Positions 1-7,289 of a stretch of 64,000 bases of DNA are shown in pieces. Source of the DNA: Anaeromyxobacter sp. PSR-1. GTDB lineage: Bacteria > Myxococcota > Myxococcia > Myxococcales > Anaeromyxobacteraceae. The DNA lies in contig NZ_BAZG01000002.1 in the NCBI RefSeq assembly GCF_000964525.1, positions 1 to 64,000 of the forward strand, given 5' to 3'. The first letter of the stretch is position 1, and each line of letters starts with the position of its first letter. Position numbers and translations under genes: made by a program. The notes beneath the pieces are model-generated. The model had not been told where the DNA came from. It made no database searches and saw only the letters and a program-made list of their open reading frames with translations.

Positions 1-33
1 CGTGATCGTCTACCGGCTCGAAATCCCGCTCCT

Positions 34-349
34 GTCGGAGGCCTGCTCGGCCTCGGCGGGGGCAACGTCATCGTCCCCGCGCTCGTGTGGCTCGGGCTGG
101 ACCCAAGGCGTGCGTCCGCGACGACGTCTTCGCGGTGGTCTTCTCGTGGCTCGCCGGCTTCCTCGTCAACGCCTCGGCTCGCGGGCGTCGGTAACGGCTT
201 GGTCGGGCGACGGCGGTCGCTGCGCGGCCGGCGCGCTGCTCCGCTCCCATCCGATGACCGAGCGGCTCAAGCCGCAGCAGGTGAAGACGGTGCTCTGTCT
301 TGTGCTGCCCGCGATGGCGGCGAAGGTCGGGTCGGGGCTCGTGCTCTGA
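34..349 (+). pseudogene. TauE/SafE-type permease remnant
   Basis: This is a decayed fragment of a sulfite-exporter TauE/SafE (DUF81) membrane permease. One frame gives the family's glycine-rich hallmark (GLLGLGGGNVIVPALVWLGL, 54-113). The reading then moves to another frame for a hydrophobic stretch (VFAVVFSWLAGFLVN, about 127-171) that stops soon after. A third piece with the typical C-terminal helix (MTERLKPQQVKTVLCLVLP) runs to a stop at 349. Much of the middle of a roughly 250-residue protein is missing, so the gene is broken. It faces the extended arsD at 381-1067. A complete but different TauE-like gene lies at 8842-9573. Confidence 0.6.
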
Positions 350-380
350 CGCGAGCGCCCGCCCGTCGCCCATCGCGGTC

Positions 381-1067
381 CTACCCGCAGCAGCCCGACC
401 GTGGCGAGCACGAGCTCGCGGCCACGAGCGCCTTCACGAGGTCGCGCTTCGTCGGCGAGCCGGTGAACCGCGCGATGATTCCCCCGGGCGGCGCGAGGAA
501 GAGCACGACCGACCCGCCGGGTGGTGGCGGCGCCCCGAGCTCGCGCAGGAGCGCGCGGCCATCGGCGTCCTCCGGGCCGAACTCCACGACCGCGCTGGGC
601 GGGAGGTCCGCGCTCCCCTGGAACTCCAGCGCCCCCCGGACGGCGAGCGCGGTATCCCCGGCGCTCCCGGCGACGGCGATGAACAGCAGCTTCCCGTCCG
701 AGAGCGCAGCGCGGCACTCCTCGAGCTTGCCCGCCGTCACCGGCGCTCCTGCCCCGTCCTCGAGCGGAACCCCCGCCAGCCGGCCGAGCTGCGCGCGCGT
801 CGGGTAGCTGCCGGTGTGCACGACGCGGCCATCCACCGCGAGGGCCGGGAGCGCGCCATCCGACACGATCTGCATCACGGCGGCGTTCCGCGCGAACGCG
901 TCAGGCCGCTGCGACAGCGTGAACCGGTCGACGGCGACGCCACGGCGCCTCAGCCAGTCGAGATCCGCCGCGAACCGGGCGAGCTTCGGATCCACGCTGG
1001 GGCCGCACACACCCGTCGAGCAGCACATCGGCGGGTCGAAGACCTCGAGTCTGGCCATGTCGTTCAT
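381..1067 (-). CDS. arsD: ArsD-like protein with C-terminal extension
   Basis: Predicted 228-aa arsenic metallochaperone-like protein. Residues 1-105 match ArsD: a beta-strand, then PPMCCSTGVCG with the vicinal cysteines (C15, C16, C21) that carry As(III) to ArsA in the family. The following 120 residues are not in classical ArsD (about 120 aa). They look like a second small alpha/beta, possibly thioredoxin-like, domain and end in a cysteine cluster (SSCSPRSGCCG). The start at 1067 is chosen because its ATG overlaps the TGA of the upstream gene (ATGA) and AAAGG lies just upstream. A paralogue with the same architecture is at 9622-10292. The ArsD assignment is firm; the role of the extension is unknown. 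Confidence 0.85.
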   Translation of the reverse strand: MNDMARLEVFDPPMCCSTGVCGPSVDPKLARFAADLDWLRRRGVAVDRFTLSQRPDAFARNAAVMQIVSDGALPALAVDGRVVHTGSYPTRAQLGRLAGVPLEDGAGAPVTAGKLEECRAALSDGKLLFIAVAGSAGDTALAVRGALEFQGSADLPPSAVVEFGPEDADGRALLRELGAPPPPGGSVVLFLAPPGGIIARFTGSPTKRDLVKALVAASSCSPRSGCCG

Positions 1068-1240
1068 CCGTCCTTTCGGTCGTCCTCGGCGGTGGTCCGC
1101 GGTTTCCACTCGCGCGTGGCCTGATCCTGCTCCACAAGTTCATCCGCGTCTTCCGGGACCGCCTCGACCCGCAGGGAGCAACAACCGCCGCGCGCGCTCT
1201 CGCCCCCGAGGGGCTTCGACCAGACGCTCTCGTCTGCCAT
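1064..1240 (-). CDS. small Cys-Cys protein of ars operon
   Basis: A 58-aa acidic, hydrophilic protein with one vicinal cysteine pair near residues 21-22 (GGCCSLRVEAVPED). The ATG at 1240 has a good ribosome site (GGGAGG). The stop overlaps the start of the extended arsD by ATGA, so the two are translationally coupled. It lies just after the remains of an ArsP-like permease on the same strand. The pair of cysteines in an arsenic operon suggests thiol-metalloid binding, but I do not recognise the family. Confidence 0.55.
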   Translation of the reverse strand: MADESVWSKPLGGESARGGCCSLRVEAVPEDADELVEQDQATREWKPRTTAEDDRKDG

Positions 1241-1254
1241 CGCGACCTCCCTTG

Positions 1255-1512
1255 TCACGTCACGTTGAAGATGACACCGGCCAGCACGCCGAACGGGACC
1301 CCTGCTCGGCCCGACGGTCATCGGGGCGGTGGAGCAGGAGCAGAACGGAGTCACTGCTCCGAGCATCGCGCCCAGGAAGTTGCCCTGCAGCCCCCTCCTC
1401 GAGAGCCATCGCCGCAGCCTTTCATCCGAGACGTACTCGAGGATCAGCCCGACGAGCGTACTGATGCTTCACCACGAGCTCGGCGAGGTTGACGACGAAC
1501 AACTGCAGGGAA
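1255..1512 (-). pseudogene. ArsP/DUF318-type permease remnant
   Basis: Remnant of a permease of the ArsP/DUF318 family, which exports organic arsenicals in characterised members. Read on the minus strand it shows a hydrophobic start (VVNLAELVV), then after a frame change GLILEYVSDERLRRWLSR and the hallmark AVTPFCSCSTAPMTVG. After a second frame change GVPFGVLAGVIFNVT ends in a stop at 1255. Only about 80 residues of a 300-residue protein survive and two frame changes are needed, so it is non-functional. It is followed by the small Cys-Cys protein and arsD, suggesting an ars operon that lost its pump. Confidence 0.6.
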
Positions 1513-1541
1513 ATCCACAGAGTTCATGTGCCGTTCAATAT

Positions 1542-1558
1542 TATCGGTTGCCTACGAT
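1542..1558. promoter_or_regulatory. candidate ArsR operator, copy 1
   Basis: TATCGGTTGCCTACGAT, a 17-bp TATCG-N8-CGAT motif upstream of the minus-strand arsP remnant/arsD operon. The same motif with identical spacing occurs at 10353, 10498 and, inverted, at 13454, each at an ars promoter. The function as an ArsR site is inferred from recurrence and position. Confidence 0.5.
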
Positions 1559-1760
1559 TCACACGACTGCGCGCCGGGGTCAAGCGACCGGGCGCCGCAC
1601 CACCCCGGCGCTCAGCTAATCGCAGCGGGACTGCTATGCCGCCGACTCGGACGGACGTTTTGCACGAACGCCGTTGACGGTCGGCGCGCGACGACATATC
1701 GTCGTTGAGCGGTGAGCCCGTCCCGAGCCGTGGCCGGGACCACCCGCGAGGTGATGGATC

Positions 1761-3074
1761 GTGCAACCCACTCTGGCGCAGGCCGCCTCGGCGCTGTTCA
1801 ACGATCCTTCGCGGCACTTCACGGTGCGACTTTGGGACGGTGCGGTGCTACCGCCTCCTCACGACGAGGACATCTGCGGTGAGGTCGTGCTGACGAGGCC
1901 CGCCGCGCTCGGTCTCCTGTTTCCTCCCATTTCCGAGCGCCGCGTGGCCGACGCATTTCTCGACGGCGACATCGAGCTGCGCGGCGATGCGATCCGGCTC
2001 ATCGAGGCGGCCGCGCGGTGGAGGGGACCCAAGGTCCGACCCGCGGCGCTGAGGGCGGTGGCCGCGCTCGCGCGGGGGCTGCTGGCGAGCGCACGACCCG
2101 AGGCGTTCGTCGCGGCGGCGTGGCGGCGCCTACACTCGATCGGCCGCGATCGCGACGCCGTCCAGCATCACTACGACGTGTCGGACGAGCTGTATCGCCT
2201 CTTCCTCGATCCGGAGATGGTCTACTCGTGCGCCTACTTCGATTCCGGCGACGAGTCGCTCGAAGAGGCGCAACGCGCGAAGCTCGAGCTCGTCTGCCGC
2301 AAGCTCCGCCTCCGCGGCGGCGAGCGGCTTCTCGACGTGGGCTGCGGCTGGGGCGCGCTGCTGGCACATGCGGCCGCGACCCACGGCGTGGAAGGGATCG
2401 GGATCACGGTCAGCGACCATCAGCTCGCAGAGGCCCGGCGCAGGTTCGGCGCGGCGGGGGGAAGCCGGCTCACCGCGCTCGCGACGGACTATCGCCGGCT
2501 TCCGCCCGGCGAGAGGTTCGACAAGGTCGCCAGCATCGGGATGATGGAGCACGTGGGCCGCGACCGTCTCGGCGAGTACTTCGGCGCGATCGCGCGGCAC
2601 CTCGCGCCGGGCGGCCTGCTCCTCAATCACGCGATCGCGGACACCTGCGCTGGCTCCAGCACGATCCCGTGGGCGGGCAAGGCCCAGGGCGGCTTCATCG
2701 GTCGATACATCTTCCCCGACGGCGATCTGGTACCGCTGCACCTCGTCCTCGCCGCAGCGGAGAAGGCTGGGTTCGAGGTCCTCGACGTCGAGTCACTGCA
2801 GCAGCACTATGCCGAGACGCTCGCAGAGTGGCTCGCCCGGCTCGAGGCACGGTTCGCTGAGGCGCAGCGGATCGTCGGCACCCGGCGCGCGCGCGCCTAC
2901 CGCCTCTACCTCGCCTCCTCGGCCGCCGCGTTCCGGCTCGGCCGCATCAGCGTCTACCAGACGCTGCTCGCGCGACGGGCGAGGGATCGGGCCGTGGAGG
3001 GGAGACCGCGGTCGCGAGCAGAGTGGTATCGCGGCCTGGGCTCCTCCAAGCCCGCCCAGGTTCGTCGAGCCTAG
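1761..3074 (+). CDS. cfa: cyclopropane-fatty-acid synthase family methyltransferase
   Basis: A 437-aa SAM-dependent methyltransferase of the Cfa/mycolic-acid cyclopropane synthase family, which methylenates double bonds of membrane phospholipid acyl chains. Visible signatures are the substrate-pocket motif near residue 155 (MVYSCAYFDS), the SAM-binding glycine loop at 190-199 (LLDVGCGWGA) and, further on, a GMMEHVG motif. An N-terminal domain of about 130 residues precedes the catalytic core, as in E. coli Cfa (382 aa). The GTG start at 1761 follows GAGGTGAT. The gene stands between the decayed ars module and a GNAT gene. Membrane remodelling under stress is the likely role; no direct arsenic link is seen. 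Confidence 0.85.
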   Translation: MQPTLAQAASALFNDPSRHFTVRLWDGAVLPPPHDEDICGEVVLTRPAALGLLFPPISERRVADAFLDGDIELRGDAIRLIEAAARWRGPKVRPAALRAVAALARGLLASARPEAFVAAAWRRLHSIGRDRDAVQHHYDVSDELYRLFLDPEMVYSCAYFDSGDESLEEAQRAKLELVCRKLRLRGGERLLDVGCGWGALLAHAAATHGVEGIGITVSDHQLAEARRRFGAAGGSRLTALATDYRRLPPGERFDKVASIGMMEHVGRDRLGEYFGAIARHLAPGGLLLNHAIADTCAGSSTIPWAGKAQGGFIGRYIFPDGDLVPLHLVLAAAEKAGFEVLDVESLQQHYAETLAEWLARLEARFAEAQRIVGTRRARAYRLYLASSAAAFRLGRISVYQTLLARRARDRAVEGRPRSRAEWYRGLGSSKPAQVRRA

Positions 3075-3098
3075 CAGACAGGGAAGGAGGCAAGTCCG

Positions 3099-3836
3099 GT
3101 GAGCGTCGGCGGGCTTACGGGGCTGGCGGACGAGTTCGGCGGCCATTGCACGGCTGAGGAACGGACCGTTCGTTCGCGTGTTGATCGGCCGGCGGTCGCC
3201 GTGACGTCACCGGCGCCGCTTGCGCCGTTCCGGCTGGAAACGCCTCGGCTGGTGCTTCGCGACTTCACGGACGAGGACGCACTGGCCCTTCAGCCGTGGG
3301 GGAGCGATCCCGAGGTCATCAGGTACGAGACGTGGGGCCCCTACGACGACGAGCAGGTGACCGAGTACGTCCGACGCGCGGCTGCGGCGCGCCTCGAACG
3401 TCCCCGCACGACGTTCGAGGTGGGGCTCGTGCTCAAGGGATCGACGCTGCTGATCGGTGCAGGGCGCATCCGCGTCCGGCGGGATGACCGTGCCGAGCAT
3501 CTGGAGGGCGACATCGGTTGCGCACTGCGGCGCGATGCCTGGGGTCGCGGCTATGCGACCGAGGCGGCTTGCGCGCTGCTCGACTTCACGTTGCACCTCG
3601 GGGTGCGACGCATCTCGGCGACGTGCCAGGTCGAGAACGTCCGATCGCTGCGCGTTCTCCAGAAGCTCGGCATGAGGTGCGAGGGGCGTTTCCGTCACGA
3701 AGCGCGCGAGCGAGATGCCCTGCGGGATTCGTACCTGTATGTTCTGCGCGAGCGGGACATCGAGCACCCCATCGGTCCCCATGGCCCCGCGCTCTGCCCT
3801 TCGTGCAGCGGGTGGCGGGTCGCTGCCGCGCACTGA
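3099..3836 (+). CDS. GNAT N-acetyltransferase, RimJ/RimL type
   Basis: A 245-aa protein whose residues 45-225 form a RimJ/RimL-like GNAT acetyltransferase. The opening strand is LETPRLVLRDFTDEDA. The acetyl-CoA loop is around DAWGRGYATEAA, followed by the family's NVRSLRVLQKLGM motif. The reaction is transfer of acetyl from acetyl-CoA to an amine, often a protein N-terminus or a small molecule; the substrate cannot be told. The GTG start at 3099 sits 8 bases after GGAAGGAGG. The first 40 residues are outside the domain and the start could lie further in. It follows cfa by 24 bases and is probably co-transcribed. Confidence 0.8.
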   Translation: MSVGGLTGLADEFGGHCTAEERTVRSRVDRPAVAVTSPAPLAPFRLETPRLVLRDFTDEDALALQPWGSDPEVIRYETWGPYDDEQVTEYVRRAAAARLERPRTTFEVGLVLKGSTLLIGAGRIRVRRDDRAEHLEGDIGCALRRDAWGRGYATEAACALLDFTLHLGVRRISATCQVENVRSLRVLQKLGMRCEGRFRHEARERDALRDSYLYVLRERDIEHPIGPHGPALCPSCSGWRVAAAH

Positions 3837-3898
3837 GCGCTGCTCTGCCCTGGCCGCACTCCTGCGGCGGGCTGCCGCATCCGTTCTGGACGAGCCCC

Positions 3899-3941
3899 TT
3901 GACGTGCGGGGTCGGAAGATATATGTAGGTTTGTGCATATA
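3899..3941 (+). promoter_or_regulatory. arsR promoter with palindromic operator
   Basis: TTGACG (3899-3904), 17 bases, then TATGTA (3922-3927) form a sigma-70 type promoter. Overlapping the -10 is an inverted repeat, TATATG-N10-CATATA (3920-3941). It is the natural candidate site for autoregulation by the ArsR encoded just downstream. The sequence differs from the TATCG-N8-CGAT motif at the other ars promoters, implying a separate regulator specificity. Confidence 0.55.
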
Positions 3942-3983
3942 GCCGCATCACTCGAGGCCCCTGTCACCCGGGTTGGAGTCGAG

Positions 3984-4391
3984 ATGAATCCCGCACCCTC
4001 ACTTCGTGAGCGCCCATCTGACCTCGCTCGGATGGCGAAGGTGCTCAGGGTCACGGGAGACGAACGGCGGCTGCGCATCGTCGGCGCCTTGATGAGGACG
4101 CAGGAGCTCTGCGTCTGCGAGCTGGTCGATGCCTTGCGGTTGCCGCAGTACGAGGTGTCACGGCACCTCGCGCAGCTGAAGCGAATCGGGCTCGTGGTCG
4201 ATCAGCGCGATGGACTGTGGGTCCACTACTCCATCCCTGCATCGGTTCGGCGCGATCCATTGCTCGGCAGCTTCCTCACCCTCCTCGATCAGGGCGCGAG
4301 CGGCCCTCTCGGCAAAGGCGATCTCGCACGGCTCGAGAAACGGCTCGCGCTGCGCGACGGGGAAAGGTGCGTGGTCGGGTTTCGGGCGTAG
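3984..4391 (+). CDS. arsR: ArsR/SmtB family arsenic-responsive repressor
   Basis: A 135-aa winged-helix repressor. A helix-turn-helix core (VCELVDALRLPQYEVSRHLAQLKRIGLV) is preceded by ELCVCELV, the CxC metalloid-sensing motif of ArsR proteins. In the family, As(III) binding releases the protein from DNA. The ATG at 3984 is preferred over an in-frame GTG at 3933. The GTG sits inside the promoter/operator palindrome and would be at or before the transcription start. It is the first gene of the arsD-fmdB-ylbF-flavoprotein-ABC operon and probably autoregulates it. Confidence 0.87.
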   Translation: MNPAPSLRERPSDLARMAKVLRVTGDERRLRIVGALMRTQELCVCELVDALRLPQYEVSRHLAQLKRIGLVVDQRDGLWVHYSIPASVRRDPLLGSFLTLLDQGASGPLGKGDLARLEKRLALRDGERCVVGFRA

Positions 4392-4411
4392 AGGTCTCGC
4401 GGAGGTGCGAC

Positions 4412-4789
4412 ATGCAGTCCTCGACATCCAGCGGCGACTCGGTCGTCGCATCGACAGGTGAGGCGGTGAAGGTCGAGATCTTCGATCCACCGATGTGCTG
4501 CCCGACGGGCCTGTGCGGGCCCGCGGTCGATCCCACCCTGCTCGAGGTCCACGCGACCGTGCTCAAGCTCAAGAACGAGTATGCAGGGCGGGCCTCGCTC
4601 GAGCGCTACGTCCTCGGGCAACAGGCCGCGAAGTTCATGCAGCAACCCGAGGTGTTCCGCCGACTCAAGGCCGAAGGCGTCGCGGTCCTGCCTCTCACGA
4701 CGGTCAACGGCCGGATCGTGAAGGAGAGGAGCTATCCGTCGTACGCCGAGCTGAGGCGCTGGCTCGACGGCGATGGGAGCTCGAGCTGA
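4412..4789 (+). CDS. arsD: ArsD arsenic metallochaperone
   Basis: A 125-aa ArsD of normal length. The motif PPMCCPTGLCGP near residues 28-39 holds the vicinal cysteines that bind As(III) and hand it to ArsA. The ATG at 4412 is 4 bases after GGAGGTG. The protein lacks the extra C-terminal cysteine pairs of some ArsD proteins. It follows arsR by 20 bases. No arsA is in this operon; the two arsA genes are at 10583 and 17811, so it may serve them in trans or work with the unusual downstream genes. Confidence 0.87.
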   Translation: MQSSTSSGDSVVASTGEAVKVEIFDPPMCCPTGLCGPAVDPTLLEVHATVLKLKNEYAGRASLERYVLGQQAAKFMQQPEVFRRLKAEGVAVLPLTTVNGRIVKERSYPSYAELRRWLDGDGSSS

Positions 4790-4825
4790 GGACGATGACC
4801 GTGCCGAAGGCACGAAGGAGGCTCT

Positions 4826-5041
4826 GTGATCTACGAGTTCCAATGCAAGGACTGCGGCGCGGCGTTCGAGGTCCAGGCCACGGTCGCGGAGAAGCAGCGC
4901 GGGCTGCGGGTGATGTGCCCCTCCTGTGGGAGCCCCCGCGCCGATCAGGTGTTGAGCTCGTTCGCCGTGACCAAGCGGTCCGGCCGCGTCGGGGGCCCGC
5001 CGCGGGGCTGTGGGCCAGGCGCCGGAGGGGGGTGCTGCTGA
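4826..5041 (+). CDS. FmdB-type zinc-ribbon protein with CC tail
   Basis: A 71-aa protein of the FmdB regulatory-protein family. The N-terminus is typical (MIYEFQCKDCGAAFE), and two CxxC knuckles (CKDC, CPSC) form a zinc ribbon. A basic linker follows, then a glycine/cysteine tail ending in -GGGCC at the very C-terminus. The GTG start at 4826 follows AAGGAGG. The stop overlaps the next start (TGATG). FmdB proteins often accompany metal or C1 enzymes but their function is not settled. The terminal cysteine pair echoes the tails of the two YlbF-family proteins downstream. Confidence 0.75.
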   Translation: MIYEFQCKDCGAAFEVQATVAEKQRGLRVMCPSCGSPRADQVLSSFAVTKRSGRVGGPPRGCGPGAGGGCC

Positions 5042-5352
5042 TGAACGCCAAGCGTGTCACGGTGCGCGTGTTCGTCGCGCCAGACACGTCGTGCGGCCAC
5101 GGAGCGACATGGAGCGCCGCGAGCGCCCTCGTCCTCGAGCGCCTCCAGCGCCGCTTCGGAGCCGCCGTCGCCGCCGAGCACGTCGAGATGTTCAGCCCTC
5201 GCAGCTTCGAGTTCCCGGAGACGATGGCCGCCATCGAAGCCGGGGCCCGGCTCCCCCTCGTCACCGTCGACGGCCAAATCGTCAGCGAGGGCGGCAAGCT
5301 GTCCGAGCGGATCATCCGCCAGGCGGTCGAAGCGCAGCTCGTCAACGTGTAG
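5041..5352 (+). CDS. small thioredoxin-fold/ArsD-like protein
   Basis: A 103-aa protein with the strand order of a small thioredoxin-like or ArsD-like fold: RVFVAPDTSC at the N-terminal strand, a helix, then LPLVTVDGQIVSEGG before the last helix. The single cysteine (residue 18, in TSCGHG) replaces a CxxC or CC pair. The ATG overlaps the stop of the FmdB gene, so it is translationally coupled. It may bind or relay metalloid or thiol intermediates. No family name can be given with certainty. Confidence 0.6.
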   Translation: MNAKRVTVRVFVAPDTSCGHGATWSAASALVLERLQRRFGAAVAAEHVEMFSPRSFEFPETMAAIEAGARLPLVTVDGQIVSEGGKLSERIIRQAVEAQLVNV

Positions 5353-5368
5353 TGACCGGGAGACACGC

Positions 5369-5779
5369 ATGAAGACCTCCGAGAAGCGCGGCGGCCGCGA
5401 GGGCGACGACACCGCGTCCGCGACGATGGACGCTGCGCGATCGCTGGGCCGGACGATCGGCGAGACCTCCGCGTTCAAGCGCTTCGAGATCGCGTTCGAG
5501 AGCTTCTGCGCCGACGCCGACGCGCAGCGCAGGCTGACGGATCACCGCACCCGCCAGCTCGAGGTGCAGCAGGCGGCGACGTGGGGCGGAGCCGATCCGT
5601 CCGAAGAGCGGAGGCTGGAGGAGGAGTGGGCGGCCCTCCTCGCGCTGCCCGTGGTGCACGACTACGTGCACGCCGAGGAGCATCTGACCTCCCTGCTCCG
5701 CGAGGCGGCCGAGCGGATCTCCCGGGGAGTGGGGATGGACTTTGGCGCGGCCTGCGCGCCGGCCGGCGGGTGTTGCTGA
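5369..5779 (+). CDS. YlbF/YmcA-family protein 1, C-terminal CC
   Basis: A 136-aa, largely alpha-helical protein of the YlbF/YmcA (DUF964) family. The repeated charged helices include GETSAFKRFEIAFESFCADADAQ and the C-terminal helix ERISRGVGMDFGAACAP. It ends in -GGCC. In Bacillus, YlbF, YmcA and YaaT form a complex carrying [4Fe-4S] clusters through C-terminal-region cysteines, acting on RNase Y. Here the setting is an arsenic operon beside a SufT-like protein and a cysteine-decarboxylase-type flavoprotein. A homologue follows at 5792, so the pair may be a heterodimer. Confidence 0.7.
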   Translation: MKTSEKRGGREGDDTASATMDAARSLGRTIGETSAFKRFEIAFESFCADADAQRRLTDHRTRQLEVQQAATWGGADPSEERRLEEEWAALLALPVVHDYVHAEEHLTSLLREAAERISRGVGMDFGAACAPAGGCC

Positions 5780-5791
5780 GAGAGGACCGTC

Positions 5792-6169
5792 ATGACCCTA
5801 TCTGACCACGCCGACCGTGAGAGGGTGCTGAGCTCCACCGACCGCCTCGTCGAAGCGCTGAAATCGACTCCGGCGGTCCAGCGCTTCGCGGAGGCGTCTC
5901 ACCGTTTCGAGACGGACCCGGACGTGCGATCGATCGTGGACGCGCTCCAGCGTTTCCAGCGCGTCCAGCAGTCCGGCGGGATGAGCGAGCGCGAGCTCGA
6001 GGCCGCGCGGGACGCCCAGGCGCGCTTTCGCAACAACGGCGTCGTGCAGTCTTTCATCGCCGCCCAGGGCGCCGTCCAGTCGCTTCTCCAGGAGGCGAAC
6101 AGGGTGGTCAGCGAGACCCTCGGCCTCGATTTCGCCCAGACCGGGGGCCCCGCCGGCGGGGGCTGCTGA
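5792..6169 (+). CDS. YlbF/YmcA-family protein 2, C-terminal Cys
   Basis: A 125-aa YlbF/YmcA-family protein. The family core is evident in LVEALKSTPAVQRFAEA and the final helix VVSETLGLDFAQTG. It ends in -AGGGC, a single terminal cysteine. It lies 12 bases after the first YlbF paralogue and 8 bases before the flavoprotein, so all three are certainly co-transcribed. The two YlbF proteins share the same helix pattern but differ in sequence, suggesting an old duplication and hetero-oligomer formation. Direct function in arsenic handling is unknown. Confidence 0.72.
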   Translation: MTLSDHADRERVLSSTDRLVEALKSTPAVQRFAEASHRFETDPDVRSIVDALQRFQRVQQSGGMSERELEAARDAQARFRNNGVVQSFIAAQGAVQSLLQEANRVVSETLGLDFAQTGGPAGGGC

Positions 6170-6177
6170 GGCGCGCC

Positions 6178-6786
6178 ATGCTCGCGGGCAAACGGGTCCT
6201 CCTCGGCGTCACGGGCAGCATCGCGGCCTACCAGGCGGCCGATCTCGTCGGCCTCCTGAAGAACCAGCTCGCGAGCGTCCGCGTGATCATGACGAGGTCC
6301 GCCACCCGGTTCATCGCGCCGCTCACGTTCGAGGTGATCTCCGAGCACCCCGTGACGGTCGACATGTTCGATGGGGCGGGCAGCGTCGTCGAGCACATCG
6401 CCCTGGCGAGGGCGGCCGACGTGATGGTGATCGCACCCGCGACGGCGAACATCATCGGCAAGCTCGCGAACGGCATCGCCGACGACATGCTCTCGACGAC
6501 CGCCCTCGCCGTCACGACTCCGCTGCTGATCGCGCCGGCGATGAACGAGCGGATGTGGCTGAACCCGATCGTCCAGGCCGGAGTCGCGCGGCTGAAGCAG
6601 TTCGGCGCGCGCTTCGTCGACCCCGAGTACGGCGCGATGGCGTGCGGCGGAGAGGGATGGGGAAGGCTCGCGCGGCTCGAGACGATCGTGAGCCGCGCAT
6701 CCGCGCTGGTCGGGGATGCCGTGCGGACCACCGGCCCCGCCGATCCCGAACGGACGGCGGCGCTCATCCCCGGAGCGCCGGTCTGA
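6178..6786 (+). CDS. HFCD-type flavoprotein (CoaC/EpiD-like cysteine decarboxylase)
   Basis: A 202-aa flavoprotein of the homo-oligomeric FMN-containing Cys-decarboxylase (HFCD) family. All family motifs are present: GVTGSIAAYQAADL at the N-terminus, VEHIALARAAD with the catalytic His, APATANIIGKLANGIADDML for FMN, PAMNERMW and MACGGEGWGR. CoaC uses these on 4'-phosphopantothenoylcysteine; EpiD uses them on a peptide's C-terminal cysteine. There is no CoaB synthetase domain. The ACG cysteine, needed in CoaC to reduce the aminoenethiol, is kept. Three upstream genes encode proteins ending in cysteine, so a peptide-modifying role is an attractive inference. Confidence 0.82.
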   Translation: MLAGKRVLLGVTGSIAAYQAADLVGLLKNQLASVRVIMTRSATRFIAPLTFEVISEHPVTVDMFDGAGSVVEHIALARAADVMVIAPATANIIGKLANGIADDMLSTTALAVTTPLLIAPAMNERMWLNPIVQAGVARLKQFGARFVDPEYGAMACGGEGWGRLARLETIVSRASALVGDAVRTTGPADPERTAALIPGAPV

Positions 6787-6887
6787 TGGCCAACGCCATG
6801 CAGCTGAAGGAGCTGACGGCGAGCCGCGCCTGGCACGCGCTCCGCCAGGCGCTGCGGGGTGGCTCCCCGCCGATTTCGACGGAGTAG
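6786..6887 (+). CDS. 33-aa small ORF
   Basis: A 33-aa ORF whose ATG overlaps the flavoprotein stop (TGATG) and which ends 3 bases before the MIP18-family gene. It reads MANAMQLKELTASRAWHALR and continues as a basic, mostly helical peptide. I do not recognise it. The overlap and operon position argue for translation, but it could be a remnant filling a gap. Confidence 0.35.
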   Translation: MANAMQLKELTASRAWHALRQALRGGSPPISTE

Positions 6888-6890
6888 GCC

Positions 6891-7280
6891 ATGGACTTCG
6901 GCAGCACGCGTAGCCTCGCCGTTCGTGACGTCGAGAGGGCCAGCGCGGACCCACCGTTCGACGAGCGGCGGATATGGGAGGCCCTCGGGACGGTGTACGA
7001 TCCAGAGATTCCCGTCAGCATCGTCGAGCTCGGACTCGTCTACGACGTCGCGACCGAGCCCACCGAAGGAGGGCACGCGGTGCGCGTGAAGATGACGCTC
7101 ACCGCTCCCGCATGCCCCATCGGGCCGGTCCTGGTGGACGACGTGAGAAGGGCGGTGCTCTGTCTCGCGAGCGTGAAGGAGGTCGACGTCGAGGTCGTGC
7201 TCGAGCCGCCGTGGGACCCGTCGCGGATGAGCGAAGTGGCGAGGTTGCAACTCGGGTTCACGGCGGCAGACGTACCCTGA
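6891..7280 (+). CDS. MIP18/SufT family (DUF59) Fe-S assembly protein
   Basis: A 129-aa protein of the MIP18/SufT (formerly DUF59) family. Residues 25-60 carry IWEALGTVYDPEIPVSIVELGLVY, and later come MTLTAPACPIGPVL with the conserved cysteine and a DVEVVLEPPWDPSRMSEVAR segment. These are the complete set of family landmarks. Such proteins help insert or mature Fe-S clusters in SUF-type systems. It is encoded 3 bases after the small ORF and 9 bases before the ABC ATPase. Its presence fits the idea that the upstream YlbF-like proteins carry a cysteine-ligated metal cluster. Confidence 0.85.
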   Translation: MDFGSTRSLAVRDVERASADPPFDERRIWEALGTVYDPEIPVSIVELGLVYDVATEPTEGGHAVRVKMTLTAPACPIGPVLVDDVRRAVLCLASVKEVDVEVVLEPPWDPSRMSEVARLQLGFTAADVP

Positions 7281-7289
7281 CGGCGCGAC

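Noticed and set aside
3933-3983. Upstream GTG start for the first ArsR
   Set aside because: It lies within the promoter -10/operator palindrome; the ATG at 3984 gives the usual ArsR length.
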